Positions 55,428 through 64,000 of a stretch of DNA of 64,000 bases are shown piece by piece (position 1 is the first letter of the stretch; each line of letters begins with the position of its first letter). A program made the position numbers and the translations under genes. Source of the stretch: Bacillus sp. FJAT-42315 (GTDB lineage Bacteria; Bacillota; Bacilli; Bacillales; Domibacillaceae); assembly GCF_002797375.1 (NCBI RefSeq), contig NZ_KZ454941.1, positions 1,192,493-1,256,492 of the forward strand. Reading direction: 5' to 3'. Below the pieces are notes generated by a model, which worked only from the letters and a program-made list of their open reading frames with translations, made no database searches and was not told the origin of the DNA.

Positions 55428-57199
55428 TCAAGCTTCGCACCCGATTAGTACTAGGGCTGACTTTTCTTGTGTTTCTCGTTCTCATCGCTCTAGGTTTCGT
55501 TTTAAGTGAGATGTTTAAAACGTATAATTTAGAAACATTCAATGAACGTCTGGGGAAAGAGACGGTTCTTTTAGCGGATCAAATTAGCCGAGAAGGCGGT
55601 ATTTCTCAAGTAACGGAGGAACGAGTGAAGGGATGGAGTGAACAGTTGAAGGTTCGTGTTTCTATTATAGATCCTTCTGGTGATTTGCTCCTTGACAGCG
55701 AAATGTATGATTCAACAAAGAAGTCTGAGTATCAGAAATTAGTGCAGCGCATTGCTAATTTAGAAGCACCGAAAAATTATCAAGAGGCGTTAGCGATTAA
55801 ATATGACGAGCAATTCCATTGGCGCGCAATTCATAATGATGAAGGAGTCATGGAAGGGATAGTGATCCTTAATACAAAGGTCAATGATCTGACGGATGTG
55901 TATAAGCAGATTTGGATGATTTTACTCATTTCTATTGGTGCGGCACTTTTATTAATTGTTTTATTAGGAATGAAAATTACTAATCGTTATACAAAGCCGA
56001 TTGAATCAGTTACGAAAGTAGCGATCGAATTGGCAAAAGGAAATTATCGTGCGAGAACGTATGATACACCGACGAATGAAGTTGGAATGTTGAACACTTC
56101 TATTAATATACTTGCCCGAAACCTTCAAGAAATGATGCAGGCACAGGAAGTTCACCAAAATCGATTAACTACTTTAATTGAAAATATGGAGAATGGTTTA
56201 CTGCTCATTGATGATCGTGGATTTATTATCGTTGTCAATAAATCGTTTAAAAAATTCTTTCACGTGAAAAATGAACGATTGATTAAAAGAAGGTATTATG
56301 AAGCGATTCAATATAAAGAAGTGATTGAGATTATTGAAGAAGTGTTTATGACCGAGGAAAATGTACGTAAGCAAATCTTGCTTTCCCTTGGCATTGAGCG
56401 TAAGCATTTTGAAATTTCAGGTGCGCCGATCATCGGAACGAATGATGAGTGGAAAGGAATATTGATCGTTTTTCATGATATTACGGAAATAAAAAAATTA
56501 GAGCAGATGAGAAAAGACTTTGTTGCGAATGTCTCTCATGAATTAAAGACACCGATCACTTCAATTAAGGGCTTTACCGAGACGTTATTGGACGGAGCGA
56601 TGAGGGATCCAGAAGCGTTGTCGATGTTTTTAAATATTATTTTAAAAGAAAGTGAACGAATGCAAACACTAGTGATGGATTTGTTAGATTTATCTAAAAT
56701 TGAACAAAATGGAATCGTATTAAATTTGAAGCCGGTGCGAGTGGATGAAGTAATTGAAGAGATTCTTCCTACTCTTGAAAATCGTATGGAAGATAAGCGA
56801 ATTTCATTAACATTAAATATGGAGAGTAATCTTGAAATCCTAGGTGATTTATATCGTTTGAAGCAAGTATTTATTAACTTAATTAACAATGCTATATTAT
56901 ATACCCAAGAGGAAGGGGCCATTCATATAACTGCTTTTGATAAAGGCTCTTATGTTGAAGTGCAAGTATCCGATAATGGTATCGGAATGGAAGCGGAAGA
57001 GGTTCCGCGAATTTTCGAAAGGTTTTATCGCGTAGATAAAGCAAGAAGCCGCAATTCAGGTGGAACAGGTCTAGGGTTAGCGATTGTTAAGCATATATTA
57101 GAAGCGCATGATGGAAAAATTTCTGTGCAAAGTAAAGTAAATGAAGGTACCTCTTTCATCGTTAAGTTGAAAAAGCAGCCTGAAGTTGAAGGGGATTGA
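55424..57199 (+). CDS. phoR: Sensor histidine kinase PhoR
   Basis: Membrane kinase that phosphorylates PhoP. Order: first membrane helix (LVLGLTFLVFLVLIALGFVL, residues ~8-27), extracytoplasmic sensor region, second helix (WMILLISIGAALLLIVLLG, ~165-183), HAMP, PAS domain (MENGLLLIDDRGFIIVVNK), HisKA with the phospho-accepting histidine in NVSHELKTPITSIKGF, and the ATPase boxes INNAILYTQ, VSDNGIGMEA and GGTGLGLAIVKHIL. The 591-residue length matches. It overlaps phoP. In Bacillus the signal arises from wall teichoic acid metabolism. Confidence 0.96.
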   Translation: MIKLRTRLVLGLTFLVFLVLIALGFVLSEMFKTYNLETFNERLGKETVLLADQISREGGISQVTEERVKGWSEQLKVRVSIIDPSGDLLLDSEMYDSTKKSEYQKLVQRIANLEAPKNYQEALAIKYDEQFHWRAIHNDEGVMEGIVILNTKVNDLTDVYKQIWMILLISIGAALLLIVLLGMKITNRYTKPIESVTKVAIELAKGNYRARTYDTPTNEVGMLNTSINILARNLQEMMQAQEVHQNRLTTLIENMENGLLLIDDRGFIIVVNKSFKKFFHVKNERLIKRRYYEAIQYKEVIEIIEEVFMTEENVRKQILLSLGIERKHFEISGAPIIGTNDEWKGILIVFHDITEIKKLEQMRKDFVANVSHELKTPITSIKGFTETLLDGAMRDPEALSMFLNIILKESERMQTLVMDLLDLSKIEQNGIVLNLKPVRVDEVIEEILPTLENRMEDKRISLTLNMESNLEILGDLYRLKQVFINLINNAILYTQEEGAIHITAFDKGSYVEVQVSDNGIGMEAEEVPRIFERFYRVDKARSRNSGGTGLGLAIVKHILEAHDGKISVQSKVNEGTSFIVKLKKQPEVEGD

Positions 57200-57307
57200 C
57201 TGTAGGTTCACTTTATTTACAAAATATTAATGTAGAGTTTACACTTACTTTATAAATAGAGATTATAATGTAATTTATCAACCCCCTTTATCCAAAAGCT
57301 GTCCTTT

Positions 57308-57337
57308 GGAGGGGCTTTATGCCCCTCGCTTTTTTAT
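57308..57337 (+). terminator. Terminator of phoPR
   Basis: GAGGGGC / GCCCCTC with a 5-nt loop, followed by GCTTTTTT. Confidence 0.85.
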
Positions 57338-57441
57338 AGTGGGATGATACAAGGCCGTTATTTTCTTTTTTTATTCTAGACATGTTAGAATAAGAAGGAA
57401 AATAGCGGCTTTTTATGTTGTTATACAAGGAGGAGACGAGA

Positions 57442-60066
57442 TTGGAGAAAAAAATCGTTTTAATTGATGGAAATAGTGTAGCCTATCGGGCGTTTTTTGC
57501 TCTTCCTTTATTAAACAATGATAAGGGAATACATACAAATGCAGTTTATGGATTTACGATGATGTTAATGAAAATTTTACAAGAAGAGCAGCCTACTCAT
57601 ATACTTGTGGCTTTTGATGCCGGGAAAACGACTTTTCGGCATGAAACGTATCAAGAGTATAAAGGGGGACGGCAAAAAACTCCTCCTGAGCTATCGGAGC
57701 AATTCCCGTATTTACGTGAACTATTAAATGGTTATCATATCCCATACTTTGAATTAGAAAACTATGAAGCGGATGACATTATCGGGACCTTGTCATTGCA
57801 GGCAGAACAAGATGGCTTCCAAGTAAAGATTTTTTCTGGGGATAAAGATTTAACTCAATTAAGCTCAGAGGCTACAACGGTTTGTATTACTCGAAAAGGT
57901 ATCACAGATATCGAAGTGTACACACCTGATCATATTCAAGAAAAATATGGCCTTACACCAGAACAGATTATTGATATGAAGGGATTAATGGGCGATTCTT
58001 CCGATAATATTCCGGGTGTGCCAGGAGTGGGAGAGAAAACAGCGATTAAGCTATTAAAGCAATTTGCATCTGTTGAACAATTACTTAACTCGATTGATGA
58101 TGTCAGCGGCAAGAAGTTAAAAGAAAAGCTAGAGGAGCATAAAGACTTGGCTTTAATGAGTAAGCAGCTAGCGACCATTTTGCGAGAAGTACCGATGGAT
58201 GTTTCATTAGATAGCTTACAATATGAAGGGCCAGACAATGATCAAGTATATGAGCTGTTCAAAGATCTTGGCTTTAATTCATTGCTTGATAAATTAGATC
58301 GACCAGCGAATGAAGCAGCGTCCCATGAATCTGTGGACTTTGACAAGGTGACCGAGATAAATGAACAGTTGTTTAACAATCAATCTTCATTTTATTTGGA
58401 AATGATTACTGATAATTATCATCGTGCAGAGATCGCTGGATTTGGTCTAGCAACGGAAGATGGACTTTCTTACATACCTGCTGAAGTCGCGTTGGCTTCC
58501 CCTGCTTTTAAAGCATGGGTAGAAAGTGAAGAACAGAAAAAATCCGTGTTTGATGCGAAACGGACGGTAATCGGTTTAAGACGTTATGGGATTGAGCTAA
58601 AAGGAATTGATTTCGATTTACTGTTAGCTTCCTATTTAATTAACCCATCCGAATCACCAGAGGATTTTTCGGCAGTGGCGAAACTGCATGGGTTCGGAAC
58701 GATTCAGTCTGATGAAGCGGTGTATGGTAAAGGGGCAAAGCTTAAGTTGCCTGAAGAAGAAGTGTACGCTGAACATATTGCTTCCAAAGCGGCAGCGTTA
58801 GCACAATTAAAAGAAACTTGTTTGCAGGAGTTGGAAGACAATCAGCAACTCGAGCTATTTTATGAATTGGAGTTACCTTTAGCCCTGATCTTAGCTGATA
58901 TGGAATCAGAAGGAGTGCAGGTCGATGTCGATCGTTTGAAACAAATGGGAGAAGATCTGAAAAATCAGTTGTCTATCATTGAACAAACGATTTATCAGTT
59001 GGCCGGCACAGAGTTTAACATTAATTCACCAAAGCAGCTCGGTGTTGTTTTATTTGAAAAGCTAGGTTTACCTCCGATTAAGAAAACGAAAACGGGCTAT
59101 TCTACTTCGGCTGATGTGCTAGAAAAGCTAGCTCCATCTCATGAAGTGGTAGAGCATATTCTTCATTATCGTCAGCTTGGGAAACTGCAATCGACGTATA
59201 TTGAAGGTTTGTTGAAAGTAGTAAGTGACTCAAATAAAATTCATACTCGTTTTAACCAAGCGTTGACGCAAACAGGTCGACTCAGTTCAACAGAACCAAA
59301 TCTGCAAAACATCCCCATTCGATTAGAAGAGGGAAGAAAAATTCGTCAAGCTTTTGTACCGACCAATAGTGACTCGGTTATTTTTGCGGCGGATTATTCA
59401 CAAATTGAACTAAGGGTACTCGCTCATATTGCTAAGGATGAAAAATTAATCGAAGCCTTTCGTCAAGGACTAGATATTCATACAGCGACAGCGATGGATG
59501 TGTTTCATGTGGCGAAAGAAGAAGTCGATGGAAATATGCGCCGCCAAGCGAAAGCGGTCAACTTTGGGATTGTGTATGGGATTAGTGATTATGGTTTATC
59601 ACAAAATTTGGGCATTACTAGAAAAGAAGCGGCGGATTTTATTGAACGTTATTTAACGACGTATCCAGGTGTGAAAGAATATATGGATGCCATTATTCGT
59701 GAGGCAAAGGAAAAAGGCTATGTTACGACGTTGTTACAAAGAAGACGTTATATTTCTGAAATTACAAGCCGAAATTTCAACTTACGCAGCTTTGGAGAAC
59801 GAACAGCGATGAACACTCCAATCCAAGGAAGTGCGGCTGACATTATTAAAAAAGCGATGATTGATGTAGCAGAGCGATTAGAAAAAGAACAGCTACAGTC
59901 GAAATTACTTTTACAAGTACACGATGAATTGATTTTCGAAGTGCCAAAAGAAGAGATCGACATCATGAGTAAACTTGTGCCAGAAGTGATGGAGCAGGCT
60001 GTTCCGTTAGAAGTGCCGCTCAAGGTCGACTTTTCTTACGGTGCTACTTGGTATGATGCGAAATAA
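57442..60066 (+). CDS. polA: DNA polymerase I
   Basis: Repair and Okazaki-fragment polymerase. The 5' nuclease domain shows HILVAFDAGKTTFRHE, IFSGDKDLTQL and GDSSDNIPGVPGVGEKTA. The central 3'-5' exonuclease domain lacks the usual catalytic acids, as in other Bacillus enzymes. The polymerase domain shows FAADYSQIELRVLAHI, MRRQAKAVNFGIVYGIS and the C-terminal LLQVHDELIFEVP. Start TTG at 57442 follows AAGGAGGAGACGAGA and gives 874 residues; the upstream ATG at 57415 precedes that site. It heads an operon with mutM, ytaF and coaE. Confidence 0.97.
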   Translation: MEKKIVLIDGNSVAYRAFFALPLLNNDKGIHTNAVYGFTMMLMKILQEEQPTHILVAFDAGKTTFRHETYQEYKGGRQKTPPELSEQFPYLRELLNGYHIPYFELENYEADDIIGTLSLQAEQDGFQVKIFSGDKDLTQLSSEATTVCITRKGITDIEVYTPDHIQEKYGLTPEQIIDMKGLMGDSSDNIPGVPGVGEKTAIKLLKQFASVEQLLNSIDDVSGKKLKEKLEEHKDLALMSKQLATILREVPMDVSLDSLQYEGPDNDQVYELFKDLGFNSLLDKLDRPANEAASHESVDFDKVTEINEQLFNNQSSFYLEMITDNYHRAEIAGFGLATEDGLSYIPAEVALASPAFKAWVESEEQKKSVFDAKRTVIGLRRYGIELKGIDFDLLLASYLINPSESPEDFSAVAKLHGFGTIQSDEAVYGKGAKLKLPEEEVYAEHIASKAAALAQLKETCLQELEDNQQLELFYELELPLALILADMESEGVQVDVDRLKQMGEDLKNQLSIIEQTIYQLAGTEFNINSPKQLGVVLFEKLGLPPIKKTKTGYSTSADVLEKLAPSHEVVEHILHYRQLGKLQSTYIEGLLKVVSDSNKIHTRFNQALTQTGRLSSTEPNLQNIPIRLEEGRKIRQAFVPTNSDSVIFAADYSQIELRVLAHIAKDEKLIEAFRQGLDIHTATAMDVFHVAKEEVDGNMRRQAKAVNFGIVYGISDYGLSQNLGITRKEAADFIERYLTTYPGVKEYMDAIIREAKEKGYVTTLLQRRRYISEITSRNFNLRSFGERTAMNTPIQGSAADIIKKAMIDVAERLEKEQLQSKLLLQVHDELIFEVPKEEIDIMSKLVPEVMEQAVPLEVPLKVDFSYGATWYDAK

Positions 60067-60084
60067 TAAAGGAGGGAAAATGAG

Positions 60085-60918
60085 TTGCCGGAGCTTCCAG
60101 AGGTAGAAACGGTCCGGCGCACGCTCACACAGCTGGTTGTCGGAAAGACGATTCAGGAAGTGGAGGTTCGCTGGGCAAACATCATTAAAAAACCCGAACA
60201 GGCGGAGCAATTTGCAGATGCGCTTGTCGGGGAAACGATTCATGACGTATTAAGAAGAGGGAAATTCCTAATTTTTATCCTCGATCATTATTCGCTCGTT
60301 TCGCATTTGCGGATGGAAGGGAAATATCGCCTCCATGAAAAAGGTGAGGAGGAAGAGCCGCATACGCACGTTTTATTTACATTTACAGATGGAACACAAT
60401 TGCGTTATCGCGATGTGCGTAAATTTGGAACGATGCACTTATTTGCGAAAGGGGAGGAACACCGTGTACTCCCGCTCTCGCAGCTAGGTCCTGAACCTTT
60501 TTCTGAAGAATTTACCTTAGAGTACGTGAAGTCGAAGTTGAATAAAACAGAGAGAATGATCAAGGCTGTGTTGCTTGATCAAAAAGTGTTTGTTGGACTT
60601 GGAAATATTTATGTTGATGAAGCGTTATTTCGGGCGAGGATTCATCCAGAACGAACAGCGCGCTCGCTTGTAGAGGATGAAATCGTTATACTTCATCGAG
60701 AAATTGTCGCCACACTGAAGGAGGCGGTTGATCAAGGTGGAAGCACGATTCGTTCTTACGTCAACAGCCAAGGACAGATGGGGATGTTTCAGCAAAAGCT
60801 GTTTGTGTATGGGAAAAAAGGAGAGCCTTGTCATACATGTGGAATGGCCATTGAAAAAATGAAAGTAGCCGGTCGAGGCACGCATATTTGTTCAAACTGT
60901 CAGACGCTCCATCAATGA
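60085..60918 (+). CDS. mutM: Formamidopyrimidine-DNA glycosylase MutM
   Basis: Removes 8-oxoguanine and opens the abasic site. The N-terminal PELPEVETVRRTL provides the catalytic proline and the glutamate once Met is removed. The helix-two-turn-helix region (LGNIYVDEALFRARIHPERT) and the C-terminal zinc finger (CHTCGMAIEKMKVAGRGTHI then CSNC) are intact. The start codon is TTG, after AAAGGAGGGAAAATGA, 18 bases after polA, so the two are co-transcribed. The 277 residues match the family. Confidence 0.97.
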   Translation: MPELPEVETVRRTLTQLVVGKTIQEVEVRWANIIKKPEQAEQFADALVGETIHDVLRRGKFLIFILDHYSLVSHLRMEGKYRLHEKGEEEEPHTHVLFTFTDGTQLRYRDVRKFGTMHLFAKGEEHRVLPLSQLGPEPFSEEFTLEYVKSKLNKTERMIKAVLLDQKVFVGLGNIYVDEALFRARIHPERTARSLVEDEIVILHREIVATLKEAVDQGGSTIRSYVNSQGQMGMFQQKLFVYGKKGEPCHTCGMAIEKMKVAGRGTHICSNCQTLHQ

Positions 60919-60977
60919 ACCTTCTCGTTGCTCCTTCATATACTATCGTAATCATTCGATAGGGGAGGAGCTGCCTG

Positions 60978-61610
60978 ATGAGTGCGTACCTTTCATTGTA
61001 TATGCTCGCTGTAGCCGTTAGTTTAGATAGTTTTAGTGCTGGGCTTGCTTATGGGCTGAAGCGGTTAAAGCTTCCGATGAAGTCTTCAATTGTTTTGTCT
61101 CTTTGTTCAGCAGGGTCTTTACTTGTGGCGATGATGACCGGACATATATTAAGTCGATTCATTTCAGAGCAAACAGCTAGTCAAATTGGCGGATTTATTT
61201 TAATTGGTCTTGGTGCTTGGGTGCTTTGGCAATTCTTCCGTGCGGATCATAAAAGTGATCAATTGGAAGATCAGCCTCTTGTCTACTTAGAATTTAAACG
61301 CCTTGGCATTGTGATTCAAATTTTAAAAAGTCCAGCAGCGGCCGACCTCGATAAGTCAGGAACGATTTCGGGAATGGAAGCCGTCCTGCTTGGACTCGCA
61401 TTATCGTTGGATTCATTTGGAGCCGGAATTGGAGCTGCTTTGCTTGGATTCTCTCCCTTCATTTTAGCCGCTTCTGTCGCTGGGATGAATTTCTTGTTTG
61501 TGACGAGCGGGCTGTGGTGCGGAAGGAAATTTGCTAACGTGCAATGGATACAACGTGTAGCGTTTTTGCCAGGCATTTTATTAATCATATTAGGTACGTT
61601 TAAAATGTGA
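60978..61610 (+). CDS. ytaF: Sporulation membrane protein YtaF (MntP-like fold)
   Basis: A 210-residue, six-helix membrane protein. Both halves begin with a related motif, LAVAVSLDSFSAGLAYGL near the N-terminus and LGLALSLDSFGAGIGAALLG in the second half, showing internal duplication. This Asp-containing repeat is shared with the manganese exporter MntP family. In B. subtilis YtaF is annotated as sporulation-related, lying between mutM and coaE as here. A metal-export role is inferred from the fold only. GGGGAGGAGCTGCCTG precedes the ATG. Confidence 0.93.
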   Translation: MSAYLSLYMLAVAVSLDSFSAGLAYGLKRLKLPMKSSIVLSLCSAGSLLVAMMTGHILSRFISEQTASQIGGFILIGLGAWVLWQFFRADHKSDQLEDQPLVYLEFKRLGIVIQILKSPAAADLDKSGTISGMEAVLLGLALSLDSFGAGIGAALLGFSPFILAASVAGMNFLFVTSGLWCGRKFANVQWIQRVAFLPGILLIILGTFKM

Positions 61611-61623
61611 AAGGTGGAAGTAA

Positions 61624-62226
61624 ATGGTTAATATAATTGGGCTAACGGGCGGAATCGCTAGTGGCAAAAGTACAGTGAGCCAAATATTGGAAGGTAAGGG
61701 TTTTACGATCGTGGATGCGGATGTAGCGGCACGTGCAGTTGTGGAGCCCGGCCAGCCAGCGTTAACACAAATTATTGAGACATTTGGAGAAGGTATTTTA
61801 CAAGAAGATGGCTCGCTTGACCGCCTGAAACTCGGGAAACGTATTTTTAACAATGAAGCTGAACGGAAAAAGCTGAATGGCATCGTGCATCCAGCTGTCC
61901 GTCAGTTTATGCTTGCTGAAAAAGAAGCCGCTATCGAAGCGGGGAAGAAAACGATCATTATGGATATTCCTTTATTATTTGAAAGCCAATTAACATGGAT
62001 GGTTGAAAAAGTGATTGTCGTGTATGTAAATGAAGATACTCAACTACATAGGTTAATGGCTCGTAATGATTTTGATGAAGCAACAGCTAAATCTCGAATC
62101 AGTTCTCAGCTTAGCCTCGATGATAAAGCCGCTCAAGCTGATGTGGTCATTAACAATAATGGAACGTTGGAAGAAACGAAAGAGCAGCTGGAACAGATTT
62201 TAATCGATTGGCACCTGCAGCCTTAA
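61624..62226 (+). CDS. coaE: Dephospho-CoA kinase
   Basis: Last step of coenzyme A synthesis: phosphorylates the 3' hydroxyl of dephospho-CoA. The P-loop IGLTGGIASGKSTVSQ is at residues 4-19, followed by the substrate-binding VDADVAARAVVEPGQPAL and the lid region. The phrase MDIPLLFESQL is a family hallmark. The 200-residue length is normal. AAAGGTGGAAGTAA precedes the ATG, 13 bases after ytaF, so it is the last gene of polA-mutM-ytaF-coaE. Confidence 0.97.
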   Translation: MVNIIGLTGGIASGKSTVSQILEGKGFTIVDADVAARAVVEPGQPALTQIIETFGEGILQEDGSLDRLKLGKRIFNNEAERKKLNGIVHPAVRQFMLAEKEAAIEAGKKTIIMDIPLLFESQLTWMVEKVIVVYVNEDTQLHRLMARNDFDEATAKSRISSQLSLDDKAAQADVVINNNGTLEETKEQLEQILIDWHLQP

Positions 62227-62256
62227 ACCGTCCTTTTTATAGGGCGGTTTTTGTTT
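62223..62256 (+). terminator. Terminator of the polA-coaE operon
   Basis: AAACCGTCC / GGGCGGTTT with TTTTTG after it; the left arm overlaps the coaE stop. Confidence 0.85.
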
Positions 62257-62364
62257 TTGAAAAAATTAAATAGAAACTTCAAATTCTTGCACAAATACCG
62301 CTTGTCTTTTCTGAATAGTTAAATTTCTTATTTTGGCGATTTAAAGGTTCCATTAAAAATTAAT

Positions 62365-62375
62365 TATGTTATACT
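62365..62375 (+). promoter_or_regulatory. gapB -10 region with CcpN-like operator
   Basis: TATGTTATACT matches the CcpN motif as I recall it (TRTGHYATAYW) at all 11 positions and contains the -10 TATACT (62370-62375). CcpN represses gapB on glycolytic carbon in B. subtilis. Confidence 0.6.
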
Positions 62376-62435
62376 AATTACAGCAAAAAAAACAATTAAG
62401 TATATAACATTTATGGATATAGGAGGAACCGGTAT

Positions 62436-63464
62436 ATGAAGGCGAAAGTAGCAATTAACGGATTTGGCCGTATCGGAAGAATGGTATTTCGTAAAGCGAT
62501 TCTAGAGGAAGGTTTGGATATTGTAGCTGTGAATGCAAGCTACCCTCCAGAGACTCTTGCTCATTTAATTAAATATGATACAAACCATGGCAAGTTTGAA
62601 GGCGAAGTAACAACTGAAGAGAATGCATTAGTTGTCAACGGTAAGCGTATTCAATTATTAAGCAGCCGTGACCCACTAGAGCTTCCTTGGAAAGATCTTG
62701 GCATCGACATCGTAATTGAAGCAACAGGTAAATTCAATGCTCGCGATAAAGCGGCCCTTCACCTTCAAGCAGGAGCGAAGAAAGTCATTTTAACAGCACC
62801 TGGTAAAAATGAAGATGTGACAATCGTTATGGGTGTAAATGATGAAGCGTTAAACATTGTGGAACATGATGTCATTTCTAATGCTTCTTGTACAACAAAC
62901 TGCCTAGCTCCAGTAGCGAAAGTATTAAATGAGAAATTCGGCATTGAGAATGGTTTAATGACAACTGTTCATGCTTATACAAATGACCAAAAGAATATCG
63001 ACAATCCACATAAAGATTTACGTCGTGCTCGTGCATGTGCGCAATCGATTATTCCGACTTCAACTGGAGCGGCGAAAGCATTGTCACTTGTTCTTCCTGA
63101 ATTAAAGGGTAAACTTCATGGTATGGCGTTACGCGTGCCAACTTCTAACGTCTCTCTTGTTGACCTTGTTGTTGACTTAAAGCGTGAAGTAACGGTAGAA
63201 GAAGTAAACGAAGCATTTATCGAAGCAGCTCAAGGTGAACTTAAAGGAATCCTTGATTTCACAACAGAACCGTTAGTATCTATCGACTTCAATACAAATC
63301 CGCATTCTTCTATTATAGATGGACTTTCTACGATCGTAATGGAAGGAACAAAAGTGAAAGTTCTTTCTTGGTATGACAACGAGTGGGGCTATTCTTGCCG
63401 CGTTGTTGACTTAGTGAACTATGTAGCGGAAGAGATGAAAAAAAAAGCTGAAGTAACGGCTTAA
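62436..63464 (+). CDS. gapB: Glyceraldehyde-3-phosphate dehydrogenase, gluconeogenic type
   Basis: NADP-preferring dehydrogenase working towards glucose. The Rossmann segment [17 protein letters not shown], the catalytic cysteine in [16 protein letters not shown] near residue 152, and the histidine in [15 protein letters not shown] are visible. The sequence at the end of the second strand reads [17 protein letters not shown], lacking the Asp that selects NAD in GapA, which fits the GapB type. The 342 residues match. AGGAGGAACCGGTAT precedes the ATG. Its position next to speD matches B. subtilis. Confidence 0.96.
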   Translation: MKAKVAINGFGRIGRMVFRKAILEEGLDIVAVNASYPPETLAHLIKYDTNHGKFEGEVTTEENALVVNGKRIQLLSSRDPLELPWKDLGIDIVIEATGKFNARDKAALHLQAGAKKVILTAPGKNEDVTIVMGVNDEALNIVEHDVISNASCTTNCLAPVAKVLNEKFGIENGLMTTVHAYTNDQKNIDNPHKDLRRARACAQSIIPTSTGAAKALSLVLPELKGKLHGMALRVPTSNVSLVDLVVDLKREVTVEEVNEAFIEAAQGELKGILDFTTEPLVSIDFNTNPHSSIIDGLSTIVMEGTKVKVLSWYDNEWGYSCRVVDLVNYVAEEMKKKAEVTA

Positions 63465-63477
63465 TTCCATCAAAATT

Positions 63478-63515
63478 TAAGTAGGCTTGAGATATTTACT
63501 CAAGCCTACTTTGTT
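63478..63515 (+). terminator. Terminator of gapB
   Basis: AAGTAGGCTTGAG / CTCAAGCCTACTT with a 7-nt loop and a TTGTTG tail. Confidence 0.85.
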
Positions 63516-63529
63516 GTGCTTGAAAATGA

Positions 63530-63683
63530 TAAAGTGAAACTTCAATCAGTGGAGGTTTTCTTCATCCTCCACTGATTGTTAGTTGAACCAATCGGGCATT
63601 TACGGGCTGTTGATCCCCCACCTACAGATCTGCACTTCTTCTGCCATGTTGAGGTGGGGGTCTTACAGCCCGTTAATGAGGGG
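63530..63683 (-). repeat. Dispersed two-hairpin repeat, copy 3 (inverted)
   Basis: Read on the minus strand it starts CCCCTCATTAACGGGCTGTA and has the same layout as copies 1 and 2: CCCCCACCT / AGGTGGGGG inside CGGGCTGT / ACAGCCCG, GGTTCAACTAACAATC, CAGTGGAGG / CCTCCACTG, and TGAAGTTTCACTTTA. Its left flank on that strand is TTTAC. It lies between the gapB terminator and the speD promoter. Confidence 0.87.
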
Positions 63684-63780
63684 TAAATCGTCAGTTAGCG
63701 GCTATACTATAAAAGCGGCCGTTCGAATCTTTCGTCCGCATCCCCCTTGCATAATAATAAAAAAACTTTCAAAATGGCTG

Positions 63781-63809
63781 TTGCAAATTTGAACAGATCA
63801 AAGTATACT
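63781..63809 (+). promoter_or_regulatory. Sigma-A promoter of speD
   Basis: TTGCAA (63781-63786), 17-base spacer, TATACT (63804-63809). The predicted transcript begins about 120 nt before the speD ATG. Confidence 0.75.
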
Positions 63810-63840
63810 AATTTTCGTGAAACAAAATAGCTACTTAAAG

Positions 63841-63936
63841 GGTTAGGACCTCTTCGGACTAACTTTCCCCCGTGGTAGTTATCACTTTTACAAAAGCCTA
63901 TGGTGAAAAAAATCATTGTAAAAGGGGGAAACGATC
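63841..63936 (+). promoter_or_regulatory. Structured speD leader that can hide the ribosome site
   Basis: CTTTTACAA (63885-63893) pairs with TTGTAAAAG (63916-63924), and TTTCCCCC (63864-63871) is complementary to GGGGGAAA (63924-63931), which contains the Shine-Dalgarno sequence. Upstream GTTAG / CTAAC can form a small hairpin. The arrangement suggests translational control of speD. I do not recognise a known riboswitch class. Confidence 0.5.
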
Positions 63937-64000
63937 ATGGAAACAATGGGTCGTCATGTAATTTCAGAACTATGGGGATGTAACTTAGAAAAATTAAATG
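63937..64000 (+). CDS. speD: S-adenosylmethionine decarboxylase proenzyme (5' part only)
   Basis: Only the first 21 codons are in the window. They read METMGRHVISELWGCNLEKL, which matches the N-terminus of Bacillus SpeD. The enzyme is a pyruvoyl-dependent decarboxylase made by self-cleavage of a proenzyme; it supplies aminopropyl groups for spermidine. The cleavage site is beyond the window. AAAGGGGGAAACGATC precedes the ATG. The place after gapB agrees with B. subtilis. Confidence 0.93.
   Translation, partial: METMGRHVISELWGCNLEKLN

Noticed and set aside
56536..56922. 128-residue minus-strand frame inside phoR
   Set aside because: A Ser/Arg/Ile-rich shadow of the conserved kinase domain with no expression signals.

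Overview
The window is a low-GC Firmicutes chromosome segment from an endospore-forming Bacillaceae. Gene order follows the Bacillus subtilis tyrS-to-speD region as I remember it. Spore-former markers are a Spo0E-like protein, GerW/YtfJ, YtrH-YtrI with a sigma-E-like promoter, and YtaF. I cannot name the species from sequence alone.

Layout. (1) 1-8.4 kb: the 3' part of tyrS, a small Spo0E-like gene, a poorly conserved stretch with an orphan gene, rpsD with its leader, a GAF-GGDEF protein (DgcP-like), hisJ and ezrA. (2) 8.4-19.8 kb: brnQ, iscS-thiI (sulfur relay), an acyl-CoA synthetase, rarD, sppA-yteJ, ytfI-gerW, tpx and ytxK. (3) 19.8-24.6 kb: a complete class IV polyhydroxyalkanoate (PHA) cluster, with phaR-phaB-phaC divergent from phaQ-phaP, followed by an EcsC-family gene. 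In B. subtilis this interval holds ackA and moaB. (4) 24.6-34.8 kb: argGH, an SLH-anchored exported beta-propeller protein, a universal stress protein, an M24 peptidase, ytkL, ytoI and ytpI. (5) 34.8-50.8 kb: nrnA, ytrHI, dnaE, malic enzyme, a FadR-type regulator, accDA, an IS1182-family element, pfkA-pyk, fxsA, ytvI and ytwI. (6) 51-64 kb: citZ-icd-mdh, phoPR, polA-mutM-ytaF-coaE, gapB and the first codons of speD.

Many genes serve central carbon flow: glycolysis (pfkA, pyk), gluconeogenesis (gapB), the citrate branch of the TCA cycle, malic enzyme, malonyl-CoA formation and PHA storage. The control sites I can read fit this: cre-like sites at citZ and pfkA, a CcpN-like box on the gapB -10, and a shared GGTC-N-GACC palindrome at the malic enzyme/FadR operon and at pfkA.

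No large undescribed multigene system is evident; most of the window is conserved core chromosome. The most interesting non-gene structures are three copies of a ~150-bp two-hairpin repeat with compensatory base changes (resembling non-autonomous IS200/IS605 or TnpB-guide-RNA-derived elements), a speD leader that can sequester its ribosome binding site, the GGTC-N-GACC operators, and an IS1182 element lodged at the accDA terminator between 28-bp direct repeats of the terminator hairpin.
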